64,000 nucleotides of DNA from Anaerolineaceae bacterium UBA6073 (GCA_002436085.1 DIXT01000008.1:5531-69530); one strand, 5' to 3'. Positions 48,175 through 57,367 are shown, counted from the stretch's first letter. The notes: a model not told the origin generated them from the sequence alone. A program made the numbers and translations.

Positions 48175-50199
48175 ATGAAAAAGTTATCCACCACTACCAT
48201 TATTGTCCTGATCATCATTCTGCTGGCGCTTCTGTGTGCCTGCGCAGCCTGCGTGTTCACCATTACCGGCGGCGCGCTGCTAAACCGCTGGGGCTTTGAC
48301 TTTGAAACAAGCCTGCCCACGCTGGGGAACCCTACCCAAGAAGCCGCGCATTCTGAAACACTGCAGGAAGCGTTGAAAGAAGACTTATCGCAAGCGGATC
48401 TACTCCTGGCGCAGGATAATCTTGCCGCGCTAAAAGCCGAAGTCGTTCCAGTAAACGACCCGGTGGATTTGGCAGAGCGTCTCGGCGGAAAAGTGGATGT
48501 CCCTTTCACGCTGCCGGACCTAAACGCTCCTTACGAAGTCGGAGACCGCAAGACTTTTTGGGTTTCTAACACAGATAACAACGAGAATTTCCAGGTGGAA
48601 GCCGTGCTGCGCTTCCGCGGCGACAACATTTATTTCTGGATTGAAGACGGCGTGGATTACCGCGAATCAGACCTGACGCGTCTGGCGGAAACCTTTGACC
48701 AGGAAATCATTCCCACCAACCGCGAATTCTTCGGGATGGAATGGAACCCTGGCGTGGATAACGACCCGCGCTTTTACGTGCTTTACGCTGGCGGGTTGGG
48801 CTCATCCATCGCCGGGTACTTCTCCTCCGCGGACGAAGTGCACCCCGAAGCGCATCCCTACTCCAACGCGCACGAGATGTTTCTGATGAACTCCGACACG
48901 GTGGCCTTGTGGGAAGATTACATCTACGGCACCATGGCGCATGAATTCCAGCACATGATTCATTGGTACCAGGACCGCAACGAGGAGACCTGGGTTAATG
49001 AAGGTTTCTCTATGCTCGCAGAGCATGTGAACGAGTTCGACGCGGGCGGCTTTGATTACGATTATCTCCTGAACCCCGATCTGCAGCTGACGGACTGGGG
49101 CGGGGATACGGGTGAGAACGGACCCCATTACGGCGCGTCATACCTGTTTATGACTTACTTCCTGGACCGCTTTGGCGAAAAGGCTACTAAAGCCCTGGTG
49201 GCGCACAAAGAAAACGGACTGGTGAGCCTGGAAACAGTGATGCGGGAACTCAACCTGATAAATCCTTCCACGGGCACGGTATACACCGCTGACGAAGTCT
49301 TTATGGACTGGGCTGCCGCCAACTACCTGTTGGACCCCAACCTGGAGAACGGCCGCTACGATTACCGCAGCTATTCCCCATCGCGCGCGCGTGCCAGCCG
49401 CAGCGTCAGCGCCTGCCCCAGCTCCGAGCTTACGGAAGTGTACCAATACGGCGTGGATTATATAGAAATTACTTGTCCGGGCACCTACACGCTCAATTTC
49501 CAGGGCACTCAGGCAGTCAATATTTTGCCTTTTGGGGAGGCCGCTAGCAGCACCTTTTTCTGGTCCAATCTCGGGGATGAATCCAATATGTCCCTCCAGC
49601 GGTCTTTTGACCTGTCAGCGGTGGGCGGCAGTGCTGAGCTAAGCTTCCGCACCTGGTACGACCTTGAAAAAGATTACGACTACGTTTTCATTTCCGCCTC
49701 GACAGACGGAGAAAACTGGCAAATCCTGAACTCCCGCACCTGCACCACCAGCAATCCTTCCGGCAATTCCTACGGCTGCGGCTGGAATGGCAGTTCCCAC
49801 GGTTGGATTACCGAAAGCGTGGACCTGTCCCGCTTTGTCGGTTCGGTCGTAAACATTCGCTTCGACTACGTAACAGACGCGGCGGTAAATGGCAAAGGCA
49901 TGGCGCTGGATGATTTCCGCCTGGACGCGATTAATTACGCCTCGGATCTGGAAGAGGACGGCGGGGGCTGGCAGAGCGCGGGTTTTGTGCGCCTGGGCAA
50001 CACACTGCCGCAATCCTACGCGCTGCGTCTGATAACGCTTGGCGACAGCCCGAGCGTGCAAACCGTCGCGCTGGATGAAAACAACCGCGCGGAAGTGAGC
50101 TTTACCATCGGCGGCAGCGTTGAGAAGGTCGTCCTGGTAGTCTCTGGCACAACCCCGCTCACACGCGAAAAAGCAGTTTACGAACTGCAAATCCGATAA
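48175..50199 (+). CDS. Secreted zinc metalloprotease, immune inhibitor A-like
   Basis: 674 residues from the ATG at 48175, with GGGAG upstream and a proper signal (KKLSTTTIIVLIIILLALLCACAAC) right after it; an ATG at 48139 would spoil the signal. Catalytic motif MAHEFQHMIHWYQDR, then WVNEGFSMLAEHV (HExxH plus distal Glu). From about residue 440 a jelly-roll, MAM-like domain appears (AELSFRTWYDLEKDYDYVFIS, then VNIRFDYVTDAAVNGKGMALDDF), typical of InhA-like M6 proteins. Several Cys occur in the signal, so a lipoprotein is possible. Likely digests external protein. Confidence 0.88.
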   Translation: MKKLSTTTIIVLIIILLALLCACAACVFTITGGALLNRWGFDFETSLPTLGNPTQEAAHSETLQEALKEDLSQADLLLAQDNLAALKAEVVPVNDPVDLAERLGGKVDVPFTLPDLNAPYEVGDRKTFWVSNTDNNENFQVEAVLRFRGDNIYFWIEDGVDYRESDLTRLAETFDQEIIPTNREFFGMEWNPGVDNDPRFYVLYAGGLGSSIAGYFSSADEVHPEAHPYSNAHEMFLMNSDTVALWEDYIYGTMAHEFQHMIHWYQDRNEETWVNEGFSMLAEHVNEFDAGGFDYDYLLNPDLQLTDWGGDTGENGPHYGASYLFMTYFLDRFGEKATKALVAHKENGLVSLETVMRELNLINPSTGTVYTADEVFMDWAAANYLLDPNLENGRYDYRSYSPSRARASRSVSACPSSELTEVYQYGVDYIEITCPGTYTLNFQGTQAVNILPFGEAASSTFFWSNLGDESNMSLQRSFDLSAVGGSAELSFRTWYDLEKDYDYVFISASTDGENWQILNSRTCTTSNPSGNSYGCGWNGSSHGWITESVDLSRFVGSVVNIRFDYVTDAAVNGKGMALDDFRLDAINYASDLEEDGGGWQSAGFVRLGNTLPQSYALRLITLGDSPSVQTVALDENNRAEVSFTIGGSVEKVVLVVSGTTPLTREKAVYELQIR

Positions 50200-50206
50200 A
50201 ACAAAA

Positions 50207-50235
50207 GAGGCTGGCACAGAGTGATTGCCAGCCTC
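50207..50235 (+). terminator. Intrinsic terminator after the metalloprotease
   Basis: GAGGCTGGCA and TGCCAGCCTC form a perfect 10-bp stem (loop CAGAGTGAT) followed by ATTTTCTT. It sits 7 bp after the stop, before the convergent STAS gene. Confidence 0.88.
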
Positions 50236-50261
50236 ATTTTCTTAACTTTATACGGTCAGGT

Positions 50262-50591
50262 TTAAAGATTTCCCAGTGCTTCTACCATGTTGGGGTAGAC
50301 CGTGAAATACTGCAGGATGCCGATAAGGTCCATGGAATCCTTTACGTTATCATTAAGCGCCACCAGAACCAGGTCGTCGCGCTTTTTCTTGAGTTCTTTT
50401 TGTACACGAATAATGGACCACCAGCCCGCGCTGGAAACAAAACTAATATCGGACATATCCAGAACAATATCTTTGTCAGCGGGAATCAAGTTGGTCAAAA
50501 CCTTTTCAAGTTCTCCGGCGGTGGCGCTGTCAAAGCGGCCAACTGCTTTTACAACAATACAGCGTTTGTAATCCGTTTTTGTAAATTCCAT
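50262..50591 (-). CDS. STAS-domain protein (anti-sigma factor antagonist-like)
   Basis: 109 residues. VVKAVGRFDSATAGELEKVL, DIVLDMSDISFVSSAGWWSIIRVQKELKKK (the helix-start Ser that is phosphorylated in SpoIIAA-like proteins) and a C-terminal LIGILQYFTVYPNMVEAL match the STAS fold. The GL usually following the Ser pair is replaced by AGWW. No kinase or sigma factor is adjacent. TATAAT on the minus strand (50638 to 50633) is about 42 nt before the ATG. Confidence 0.9.
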   Translation of the reverse strand: MEFTKTDYKRCIVVKAVGRFDSATAGELEKVLTNLIPADKDIVLDMSDISFVSSAGWWSIIRVQKELKKKRDDLVLVALNDNVKDSMDLIGILQYFTVYPNMVEALGNL

Positions 50592-50671
50592 GGCAATCCT
50601 TTTACCTTGCGATAGCGGTTTCCGATGTAAAGATTATAACATCTTTGGCTTCGGAAATTCCTTGAAAACTG

Positions 50672-50677
50672 TATAAT
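50672..50677 (+). promoter_or_regulatory. -10 box of miaB, leaderless
   Basis: TATAAT ends 8 nt before the miaB ATG (50686); no Shine-Dalgarno fits in the gap. Confidence 0.5.
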
Positions 50678-50685
50678 AAGCAGCT

Positions 50686-52008
50686 ATGCGATACTACATC
50701 TGGACTGAAGGCTGTCAAATGAACACCGCGGACTCCCGCCGGCTGGCGCGTTCGCTCGAAAATCTGGGCTACGAACCGGCTGCCCGCACCGACGACGCGG
50801 ATGTGATTGTGTTGAATACCTGCGTCGTGCGCCAAAGCGCGGAAGACAAGGCGATCGGCCGGCTTAGTTCGTTAAAATCCCTCAAGCGGCAAAACCCACA
50901 GCTGGTGATCAGTCTGATGGGCTGCCTGGTCGGCGTGCACGGCAACCCCGCATTGCAAAAACGCTTCCCCTGGGTGGACGTCTTTTCCGCGCCTTCCGAC
51001 CCGCAGCCGCTGTTGGATTTCCTCTCAAACCGGCAGCAAGCCGACCAGGCCCAAAGCTGGCGCATGCAGATTGACAGCATGCTCGACGAAGAATTCGGTG
51101 TGGCTGTGCCCGGGGAAAAACGCGCGGTGTCCGAAAACCTGCCAGTAGTGCTTGGCTGCTCGCACGCTTGCGCCTACTGCGTCATCCCGCTCAAGCGCGG
51201 ACGCGAGCGCAGCCGTGACGCGCAAAGAATCCTGAGGGACGCGCGCACTTTTGCTAACCAAGGCGTGCGAGAAATTGTCCTCCTGGGGCAGATTATCGAC
51301 CGCTACGGACTGGATATTCCTGGCAGCCCGCGCTTACCTGAATTATTGGCTTTACTTTCAGAAATCCCTGAAATTAAACGGCTGCGTTTCCTGACCTCCC
51401 ATCCAAATTGGATGAGCGACGACCTGATCGCGAGCGTGGCGGAACTTCCCAAAGTTATGCCGCATATTGAGGTTCCCATCCAGGCGGGCGATGACAATAT
51501 CCTACTGGCAATGCGCCGCGGGTACACCAACCAACAGTACCGCGAACTGGTAGCAAAACTGCGCGAACGCATTCCAGGCGTGTCTATCGCGACTGATATT
51601 ATCGTTGGCTTCCCTGGCGAAACGGAAGCGGCTTTTCAGAAAACCTACGACCTTCTGGCGGATTTGCGCCTGGACGTCGCCCATCTGGCGCGTTACTCCC
51701 CCCGCCCCGGCACTTATTCCGCGCGTGAACTGCCCGACGACGTGCCCGCCGAGGAAAAAATGCGCCGATTCCGCCTTCTGGAAGACCTGCAGGAAGGAAT
51801 CCTGAAAGAACTCAATCAGGGCTTACTGGGGCAAAGCGCATCGGTATTATTCGAACACCGCATCAAAGGCCGCTGGTACGGGCGCACCCCCACTAATCGG
51901 ATTGTCTTTGTGGATTCGGAAGAAGACCTGACCGGTCAGGAACGCCAGGTAAAAATCACATGGACGGGACCCTGGTCGCTGGTTGGCAGCCTGGAACCCA
52001 AAGCGTAA
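50686..52008 (+). CDS. miaB: tRNA-2-methylthio-N6-dimethylallyladenosine synthase (MiaB type)
   Basis: 440 residues. The N-terminal methylthiotransferase domain binds one cluster through TEGCQMN, NTCVVR and LMGC. The radical SAM motif is LGCSHACAYC (Cys spacing 3 and 2). TRAM-like sequence ends the protein (LLGQSASVLFEH, GRTPTNRIVFVD). It adds a methylthio group to i6A37 of tRNAs. Relatives such as MtaB or RimO differ in their opening motifs; the QMN stretch favours MiaB. Confidence 0.92.
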   Translation: MRYYIWTEGCQMNTADSRRLARSLENLGYEPAARTDDADVIVLNTCVVRQSAEDKAIGRLSSLKSLKRQNPQLVISLMGCLVGVHGNPALQKRFPWVDVFSAPSDPQPLLDFLSNRQQADQAQSWRMQIDSMLDEEFGVAVPGEKRAVSENLPVVLGCSHACAYCVIPLKRGRERSRDAQRILRDARTFANQGVREIVLLGQIIDRYGLDIPGSPRLPELLALLSEIPEIKRLRFLTSHPNWMSDDLIASVAELPKVMPHIEVPIQAGDDNILLAMRRGYTNQQYRELVAKLRERIPGVSIATDIIVGFPGETEAAFQKTYDLLADLRLDVAHLARYSPRPGTYSARELPDDVPAEEKMRRFRLLEDLQEGILKELNQGLLGQSASVLFEHRIKGRWYGRTPTNRIVFVDSEEDLTGQERQVKITWTGPWSLVGSLEPKA

Positions 52009-52009
52009 T

Positions 52010-52699
52010 TCAGTCTAAAACCTTATCCGGATACTGGCAGATTTCAACCAGCGGGCAGCGCGCGCAGGCGGGCTTGCGCGCCTGGCAGATTTCCCTTCCC
52101 AATCGGATTAAATTCAGATGCATCGCGTAATACTGCGCGGGGTCAGCGGCAGCTTCCAGATACTGATGCGTGGTATCCACATCCAGCTTTTGGGGACGCA
52201 AGCCAATTCTGCCTGAAACCCGGTAGATGTGCGTGTCCACCGGGAAGGCGGGCATCCCCAGCGAAAACAAGAGGACAATCGCCGTGGTTTTGCGCCCGAC
52301 ACCCTTGAAGCTGAGCAGCCATTCGCGCGCTTCTTCCACTGGAAGCTCCTTCAGCCACTCCAGGTCAATCTCATCACGCTCTTCCCGGATGCGCCGTAAG
52401 GCGGCCTGAATGTTCGGTCCTTTTTGGTTTGCCAGGCCGGCCACCCGGATAACCTGCATAAACTCGTCCGGGTCAGCCTCACAGACTTCGTCCCAATTAG
52501 CATAGCGGGCGCGGATTGCATCGAAGGCTTTATCCCGGTTCAGGTCGTTAGTGTTTTGGGAAAGAAAAGTGCTGACCAGTTCATCCAGCGCCGGCAGCGG
52601 ATTGCGCCACTCCGGGTAGCCAAAAACCTGGTTGAGGCGTTCATTCACCAGGCATAAACGTTCGCGGTGTTCTGCGGATACTTCGACAGCAGGCTTCAA
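52010..52699 (-). CDS. nth: Endonuclease III-like DNA glycosylase/AP lyase
   Basis: 229 residues with a TTG start (GGGGGGAA just before). LVSTFLSQNTNDLNRDKAF is the family helix, LLSFKGVGRKTTAIVLLF the helix-hairpin-helix with the catalytic Lys, FPVDTHIYRVSGRIGL the active Asp, and the C-terminal iron-sulphur loop is CQARKPACARCPLVEIC (C-x7-C-x2-C-x5-C pattern). Removes oxidised pyrimidines. It starts 11 bp after the asparaginase stop. Its stop is 1 bp from the miaB stop. Confidence 0.93.
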   Translation of the reverse strand: MKPAVEVSAEHRERLCLVNERLNQVFGYPEWRNPLPALDELVSTFLSQNTNDLNRDKAFDAIRARYANWDEVCEADPDEFMQVIRVAGLANQKGPNIQAALRRIREERDEIDLEWLKELPVEEAREWLLSFKGVGRKTTAIVLLFSLGMPAFPVDTHIYRVSGRIGLRPQKLDVDTTHQYLEAAADPAQYYAMHLNLIRLGREICQARKPACARCPLVEICQYPDKVLD

Positions 52700-52710
52700 A
52701 CTTCCCCCCT

Positions 52711-53772
52711 TTAGCGGCAGTGCGCAAGCGCCTCGGTAGCAAGAGCAGACAGCCGTTTTTCACCGGCAGTCAGACCGCGCCAGTTGCGCACCACGCTGTC
52801 AGCAAACCCGCGATAGGCTTCGTTTTCCAGCTGCCTTGAAAAACCGAAAACCTGCAGAATCGCCGTCACCAGGCTGTAGGTCGCGCGCCGGTCCGGGTCG
52901 CCGTCCGAGAATTTCATCGCGATGCCAATACCCGGGGTTCCCTTGTCAGCGTCCGGCAGCAAGCCTATCATCTGATAGCCTTCCGCGCCGCCCTTGGAGA
53001 CCAGCTTATCCCCCAGCACCTGCATCAGGACTGTATCCAGCTTGCCGGGGCCAGCAACCATGAGCGGGTAGGAGCGCATCGCGTCCGTAACTTTCCGGCA
53101 GGCGCTTTGCCGCTCCGCGGAGAGCCCGACCGGGTCGCATAAGCGCGCAACCGCGTAGGCAAAAGCGCGCAAAGGCAGGGCGTAGACCGGCGCGGAGCAG
53201 CCGTCAATCCCAGGGATAAGCGCGTCCGGGGTCAATCCGCTCATCTCCGCCATTACCGTGCGGATGCGCTGCTGCACCGGATGCTCAAGTTCAAGGTAGT
53301 TTTCCATCGGCAGCCCGCGTAAACGCGCGGCAGCCAGCATGCCGCTGTGTTTGCCGGAGCAGTTGTGCCGGTAAGGCATGGGCAGCTCCCCGCGCAGGCG
53401 CATCGCTTCGCTGGTCGCGCGGTCCGAAGGGTAATGCACGCCGCATTGCAAGTCAGATTCCTGCAGCCCGGCTTTTTTGTGGATGCCGCGCAGGACAGCC
53501 ACATGCGCGTCCGTACCTGCGTGGGAGGCGCACATGATGGCGAGTTCCTCTTCGGACAGACCAAAAAACTCCACCCCGCCGCTTTCCATGAAGGGCAAGA
53601 CCTGGAAGGGCTTCATTGAACTGCGCGGAAAGGTCCTCAGATCGGGGTCGCCTGCCGAACAAAGCAGCTTACCCTGGGAATCCACCACCGCGAACGCGCC
53701 ATAGTGGACGCATTCAACAATGGCACCACGGGTGAGTTCGACCAACGGCGCGTACCCATTCTCTTGATTCAT
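52711..53772 (-). CDS. Asparaginase II-family protein
   Basis: 353 residues from the ATG at 53772 (GAGG 8 nt upstream). VELTRGAIVECVHYGAFAVVD, then FPRSSMKPFQVLPF, CASHAGTD, HNCSGKHSGMLAAARL and GIDGCSAPVYALPL are the conserved blocks of the asparaginase II family (as in rhizobial AnsA and similar proteins), which has serine or threonine chemistry unlike the bacterial type I/II enzymes. It is the middle gene of a three-gene operon with the MBL-like gene and nth. Confidence 0.92.
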   Translation of the reverse strand: MNQENGYAPLVELTRGAIVECVHYGAFAVVDSQGKLLCSAGDPDLRTFPRSSMKPFQVLPFMESGGVEFFGLSEEELAIMCASHAGTDAHVAVLRGIHKKAGLQESDLQCGVHYPSDRATSEAMRLRGELPMPYRHNCSGKHSGMLAAARLRGLPMENYLELEHPVQQRIRTVMAEMSGLTPDALIPGIDGCSAPVYALPLRAFAYAVARLCDPVGLSAERQSACRKVTDAMRSYPLMVAGPGKLDTVLMQVLGDKLVSKGGAEGYQMIGLLPDADKGTPGIGIAMKFSDGDPDRRATYSLVTAILQVFGFSRQLENEAYRGFADSVVRNWRGLTAGEKRLSALATEALAHCR

Positions 53773-53790
53773 GTGCAATTCCTCAGGTTT

Positions 53791-54624
53791 TTAAGCGTGA
53801 TTCAGTTCGTAGTATGAGGTCAGCCCCCAGCGCAAACGGTTGTAGTACATGTCGGCAGTGTTGGCGTTTGGCTCGTAACGCTGCATTATCTCAGGGATCA
53901 GCGCAAGTACGTCATCCAGGCTGGATTTGCCATCCATGAGCGCTGAGAGCAAGGCATGGATAGCGGTGATATGCCCGACCATCAGCTCTACCTGGCTTTG
54001 ATCAAGAACCCCGCTGCGGGCGGAGACGATCTGATAATTGCGGTACTTTTTGCTGCCCAGTTGGTTCAAGTCCTCAAGCCAACGTTTCAGGTCGCAATAC
54101 GCCAGGAAGGGAGGCTGGTCCGGAAGCACGGCATCACCCACAAAAATAACCTTTCGGGCAGGAAGCTCAGCCCAAATCCCGGCAAGATTAGAGCCCGGAT
54201 GGTGCTCCAACAGGATTTCGGTATCATCCAAAAACAAGGAGAGCGATTGAGTAAAGACTATTTCGGGCGGCAGTAAACGAAATGGGCTGACGGATGTCTC
54301 ATGACCCTCACCTGAAAGCTGGTTCTCATCAATCGGCTTTGAAGTCGACGTTTTAGACTTCTCCAGCACCAGGCTGTTCGTATGCGTTATGATGACGCAG
54401 TCGGTGCCTTTGATGCTTAACAGGCGGTCGTAATTGGTATCCAGATTTACGAGAAACTTGGGTTCTCCGGTAATCAGGCGCGCCGTTCCACTGCGCCAGG
54501 ATCGCATTTCATCCTGCCGGCTGGGAGAATCAATCAAAACGGAGCCCGCTTTTCCTCGGATTACACCTGTAACCAACCCGAGGGAGTTGTGTTCAATAAA
54601 CACATTGGGGGCAATTTCCTGCAT
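53791..54624 (-). CDS. Degenerate metallo-beta-lactamase fold protein
   Basis: 277 residues with AGGAGC before the ATG. NVFIEHNSLGLVTGVIRGKAGSVLIDSPSR is the MBL opening. At the place of the HxHxDH zinc motif it reads NLDTNYDRLLS, so the metal His residues are gone, though VIITHTN, EHHPGSNLAG and VGDAVLPDQPP are kept. It may therefore be inactive, bind another metal, or have a changed mechanism. It heads an operon with asparaginase and nth (12-18 bp spacing). Confidence 0.8.
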   Translation of the reverse strand: MQEIAPNVFIEHNSLGLVTGVIRGKAGSVLIDSPSRQDEMRSWRSGTARLITGEPKFLVNLDTNYDRLLSIKGTDCVIITHTNSLVLEKSKTSTSKPIDENQLSGEGHETSVSPFRLLPPEIVFTQSLSLFLDDTEILLEHHPGSNLAGIWAELPARKVIFVGDAVLPDQPPFLAYCDLKRWLEDLNQLGSKKYRNYQIVSARSGVLDQSQVELMVGHITAIHALLSALMDGKSSLDDVLALIPEIMQRYEPNANTADMYYNRLRWGLTSYYELNHA

Positions 54625-54808
54625 ATGTCAGCTCCTACTGCACTTTTTATTGTCGGTATTATAGCGAATATTCCCCCGATTTCCAAACGCTGATAGAAAT
54701 TGTACTCACAACCTAAGGCCTGCTCAGCCTGATGCGACGTGGCACGGCCGGGTCCGCGCGTTTTGCGGTAATTGACTGTCGAAAGGGGGGGCTGGCATCC
54801 AGCCTTCG

Positions 54809-55519
54809 TTAATTGTCGGCGCTGGAACAGAGCGGGATTGTATCCTTGTTGCTTTTCCCATTCAAAGGGAGATTGAAGTACGGGGACGGGTCGAGTGTGT
54901 TCGCGAACTCCAGCTCATTCAGGTATTTACCGCTGCCGTCATCCCGTACAATGGAAAAATGCAAATGCACACCGGTCGGATTGCCCGGGTTTCCGGAGTA
55001 ATTGCCCTGATAGCCCAGCAAATCGCCCGTATGCACAGGTTTGTCCTGTGTCCCCGCCGGGAAAGCCTCAGAAATCAGGCTGATACCCTGCGGGTCTGCC
55101 AGATGGGTCATGTACAACCAAATTTGGGTGCCCGGATTGAGGGGGTCATCCGGAACCCGGATTATCAGACTGCTTTTCCAGCCTTCCTCGCGCGTCAGAT
55201 AGCCGTCATACGGCGCGTATACGGGGGTCACACCCACATCGGTGCCGGTAAAAATATCAATACCCTGGTGTTTATGGAAAGGTCTGAAGCTGTCCCCCCA
55301 AAGGTAACCGACATATCCTTCGCTTGGGAAGCGAAAGGGCGCTTCCCCACAGCGAGAAAGCGCGCTAATCCTCCAATTCGCGTGCTCTGCGGGTGCGCGT
55401 AAAAAGGTGATGACCGAGGCGCTGCGTCTGCCCAGGTAACCGCGATAAAGGTAAATCCCCACCAGGATTATCACGCCTGCTGCTGCCGCGCCAAATAAAA
55501 TCTTTCCGCGATTTTTCAT
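54809..55519 (-). CDS. M23 family metallopeptidase, membrane-anchored
   Basis: 236 residues. One TM helix at about 7-27. The LytM fold has HQGIDIFTGTDVGVTPVYAPYDGYL (HxxxD metal ligands) and HLHFSIVRDDG (HxH). The usual second strand is WLYMTHLADP. Such enzymes cut peptidoglycan peptides or have lost activity; the ligands are intact here. A short hairpin (GGCTGG-ATG-CCAGCC) lies past the stop. No neighbour suggests a specific role. Confidence 0.88.
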   Translation of the reverse strand: MKNRGKILFGAAAAGVIILVGIYLYRGYLGRRSASVITFLRAPAEHANWRISALSRCGEAPFRFPSEGYVGYLWGDSFRPFHKHQGIDIFTGTDVGVTPVYAPYDGYLTREEGWKSSLIIRVPDDPLNPGTQIWLYMTHLADPQGISLISEAFPAGTQDKPVHTGDLLGYQGNYSGNPGNPTGVHLHFSIVRDDGSGKYLNELEFANTLDPSPYFNLPLNGKSNKDTIPLCSSADN

Positions 55520-55637
55520 AGACCCTCAGTCCATTGCGTCAATTTTCTAATGCAACGCCTACATATTGTATGCAAAAATCTGATATCACGCAGCTAAGGT
55601 AAAGGCAAGAAAATAATTGAACAATAAGGAGACTGAA

Positions 55638-56054
55638 ATGACTTTTTACATTAACCCCTACGGACGCAGATTACGGATGCAGGCGCTCGCCAATGCAATG
55701 AATGAATTGGACCGCGATTTTGAACCCCAGGTCGCTTTCCCGATGGACGTCAAAGCCACCCCAGAAGGCTACGAACTGAAAGCCTACTTGCCGGGCGTCA
55801 GCGCTGAGGACGTGGACATCCAGATTGTAAACGAAGTGGTGACCATCAGCGGCGAAGTGAAGCTTGAACGCGACCAGCGCGCAGACTATCTGCTGGCAGA
55901 ACTGCCCACCGGACGCTTCCACCGTGTGGTCTCGCTTCCTACCCCCCTGGACAGCACCAAGGTGGAAGCCAGCCTGGAAAACGGTATTCTGACCTTGAAC
56001 ATCCCCAAGGCAGAAGAAGCCCAACCCAAAACCATCAAAATTACCCAGAAGTAA
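55638..56054 (+). CDS. Hsp20/alpha-crystallin family small heat shock protein
   Basis: 138 residues from the ATG at 55638 (AAGGAG 6 nt upstream). The alpha-crystallin domain spans about 35-130: FPMDVKATPEGYELKAYLPGVSAEDVDIQIVNEVVTISGE, GRFHRVVSLPTPLDSTKVEASLENGILTLNIPKAEE, with the GILTL strand. The IXI-type tail reads TIKITQ. An ATP-independent holdase. No CIRCE or the clpC-type palindrome is seen upstream. Confidence 0.95.
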   Translation: MTFYINPYGRRLRMQALANAMNELDRDFEPQVAFPMDVKATPEGYELKAYLPGVSAEDVDIQIVNEVVTISGEVKLERDQRADYLLAELPTGRFHRVVSLPTPLDSTKVEASLENGILTLNIPKAEEAQPKTIKITQK

Positions 56055-56071
56055 TATCTAACTGCGATGCC

Positions 56072-56109
56072 AGAAAGAGCGCTTGCGCATGCGCGCAAAC
56101 GCTCTTTCT
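56072..56109 (+). terminator. Intrinsic terminator after hsp20
   Basis: AGAAAGAGC and GCTCTTTCT form the outer stem, TTGCGC and GCGCAA the inner stem, followed by a T-rich run. Confidence 0.85.
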
Positions 56110-56139
56110 TTTATTTGTGCCCCAAGCTGTCGCAAATAT

Positions 56140-56167
56140 TTGATTCCGACTACGAAGATGCTATAAT
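56140..56167 (+). promoter_or_regulatory. Promoter of the triple-repeat secreted protein
   Basis: TTGATT (56140-56145), 16 bp, TATAAT (56162-56167), followed by a leader of about 110 nt up to the ATG at 56287. Confidence 0.65.
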
Positions 56168-56286
56168 CTTTAAACATTCATAGCCTAGTGGAACTTTTTC
56201 AGCCTATCAAGCGTCTTGATTCCGAATGACTTATTTATTTCGGTTCGAGAAATGTTTCTCACCCGAACCTTGTAGAAGGAGAAAAA

Positions 56287-57318
56287 ATGAAAAAGCATCG
56301 TCTTGTAATACAGGCAGCGGCACTCGTTCTCGTACTCTCCCTGTTCCTGGGGGTCGGCAGAGTGCAGGCAGACACTTATCCCACTTTTTCCATCACCGCG
56401 GTGGAAAAAGACGTCAGCGTAACCATCCTCACCAAGGACTTTCCCGCTAACAAGAATTTTAAAGTTCTGATGGGCGAAATTGGGACGCGCGCGGAAGGCG
56501 GAATTGAGGTAGCAACCTTCAATTCGGGCGAGGGAGGCGCGTTCACAGCGACTTTCAACATCCCGGCCGCTTTGAAGGGTCATGCCCAGATCGCGATTCG
56601 CGCCCAAGGCACGGACAATCCCTACTTTGCCTATAACTGGTTCTGGAACGACCCCAGCGGTACCTGGCCGGAACCCGTTGAACCGGATGAGGAAACTCCC
56701 GACTGCGGTTGCGGCAACATCCCTACCTTCTCGATCGCGAGCGTTGTGAAAGGCGAGGACGTTACCATTCACACCTACAACTTCCCCAAGAACGTTGAGT
56801 TCACGGTTCTGATGGGCAAGATGTGGACGCGCGGTATCAAGGGCATCGAAGTCGCCAAACTGAATTCCGGCGAGGGCGGCAGTTTTGAAGCCACCTTTGA
56901 CATCCCCGCGGAACTTGCGGCAGACGAGCGCGTCTCGATCCGGCTGGAAGGCATTGGCGGCTATTTCGCTTACAACTGGTTCTGGAATAACACTGGCAGC
57001 GAACCGCCTGTACCCCCTGCGGATGAATATTCCGGTTACCCGTACTTCTTCATCGAGTCCGTGGTGAAGGACAGCAAAGTCACCATCAAAGCCTACAACC
57101 TGCCCGCGGACTATGAGTTCAAGGTGCTGATGGGCAAGATGTGGACCCGCGGCATCGGCGGCATTGAAGTTGCGACCTTGAATAGCGGCGAGGGCGGCAC
57201 CCTGACTGCCACCTATAACATCCCTTCGGATCTCGTCGGGCTGCAGCGCATCTCGATCCGCTTGCAAGGTAATTACTACTACGCGTACAACTGGTTCTGG
57301 AACAACACCGCCAACTAG
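56287..57318 (+). CDS. Secreted protein made of three about 90-residue repeats, unknown function
   Basis: 343 residues, AGAAGGAG before the ATG. A signal peptide (KKHRLVIQAAALVLVLSLFL, cut near residue 30) is followed by three copies of one domain, at about 32-122, 140-230 and 250-341. Each starts like YPTFSITAV, has VLMGKMWTRG-like and GIEVATLNSGEGG cores, a IPAxLxG segment, and ends YFAYNWFWN. Acidic Pro-rich linkers separate them. Invariant Trp and Gly positions suggest a beta-sandwich surface domain. I recognise no family name. Confidence 0.85.
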   Translation: MKKHRLVIQAAALVLVLSLFLGVGRVQADTYPTFSITAVEKDVSVTILTKDFPANKNFKVLMGEIGTRAEGGIEVATFNSGEGGAFTATFNIPAALKGHAQIAIRAQGTDNPYFAYNWFWNDPSGTWPEPVEPDEETPDCGCGNIPTFSIASVVKGEDVTIHTYNFPKNVEFTVLMGKMWTRGIKGIEVAKLNSGEGGSFEATFDIPAELAADERVSIRLEGIGGYFAYNWFWNNTGSEPPVPPADEYSGYPYFFIESVVKDSKVTIKAYNLPADYEFKVLMGKMWTRGIGGIEVATLNSGEGGTLTATYNIPSDLVGLQRISIRLQGNYYYAYNWFWNNTAN

Positions 57319-57335
57319 CCAGCTTCTGAATCCTG

Positions 57336-57367
57336 AACGGGCTGATCTCGGAAAAGATCAGCCCGTT
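57336..57367 (+). terminator. Intrinsic terminator after the triple-repeat protein
   Basis: AACGGGCTGATCT and AGATCAGCCCGTT form a perfect 13-bp stem with loop CGGAAA, followed by TCTTCC. Confidence 0.85.

Noticed and set aside
54790..54804. Terminator after the M23 gene
   Set aside because: A 6-bp hairpin without a U-tract; too weak to call.
55520..55637. The clpC palindrome or CIRCE upstream of hsp20
   Set aside because: Only partial TGCAACGC-like matches; no inverted repeat of useful length.
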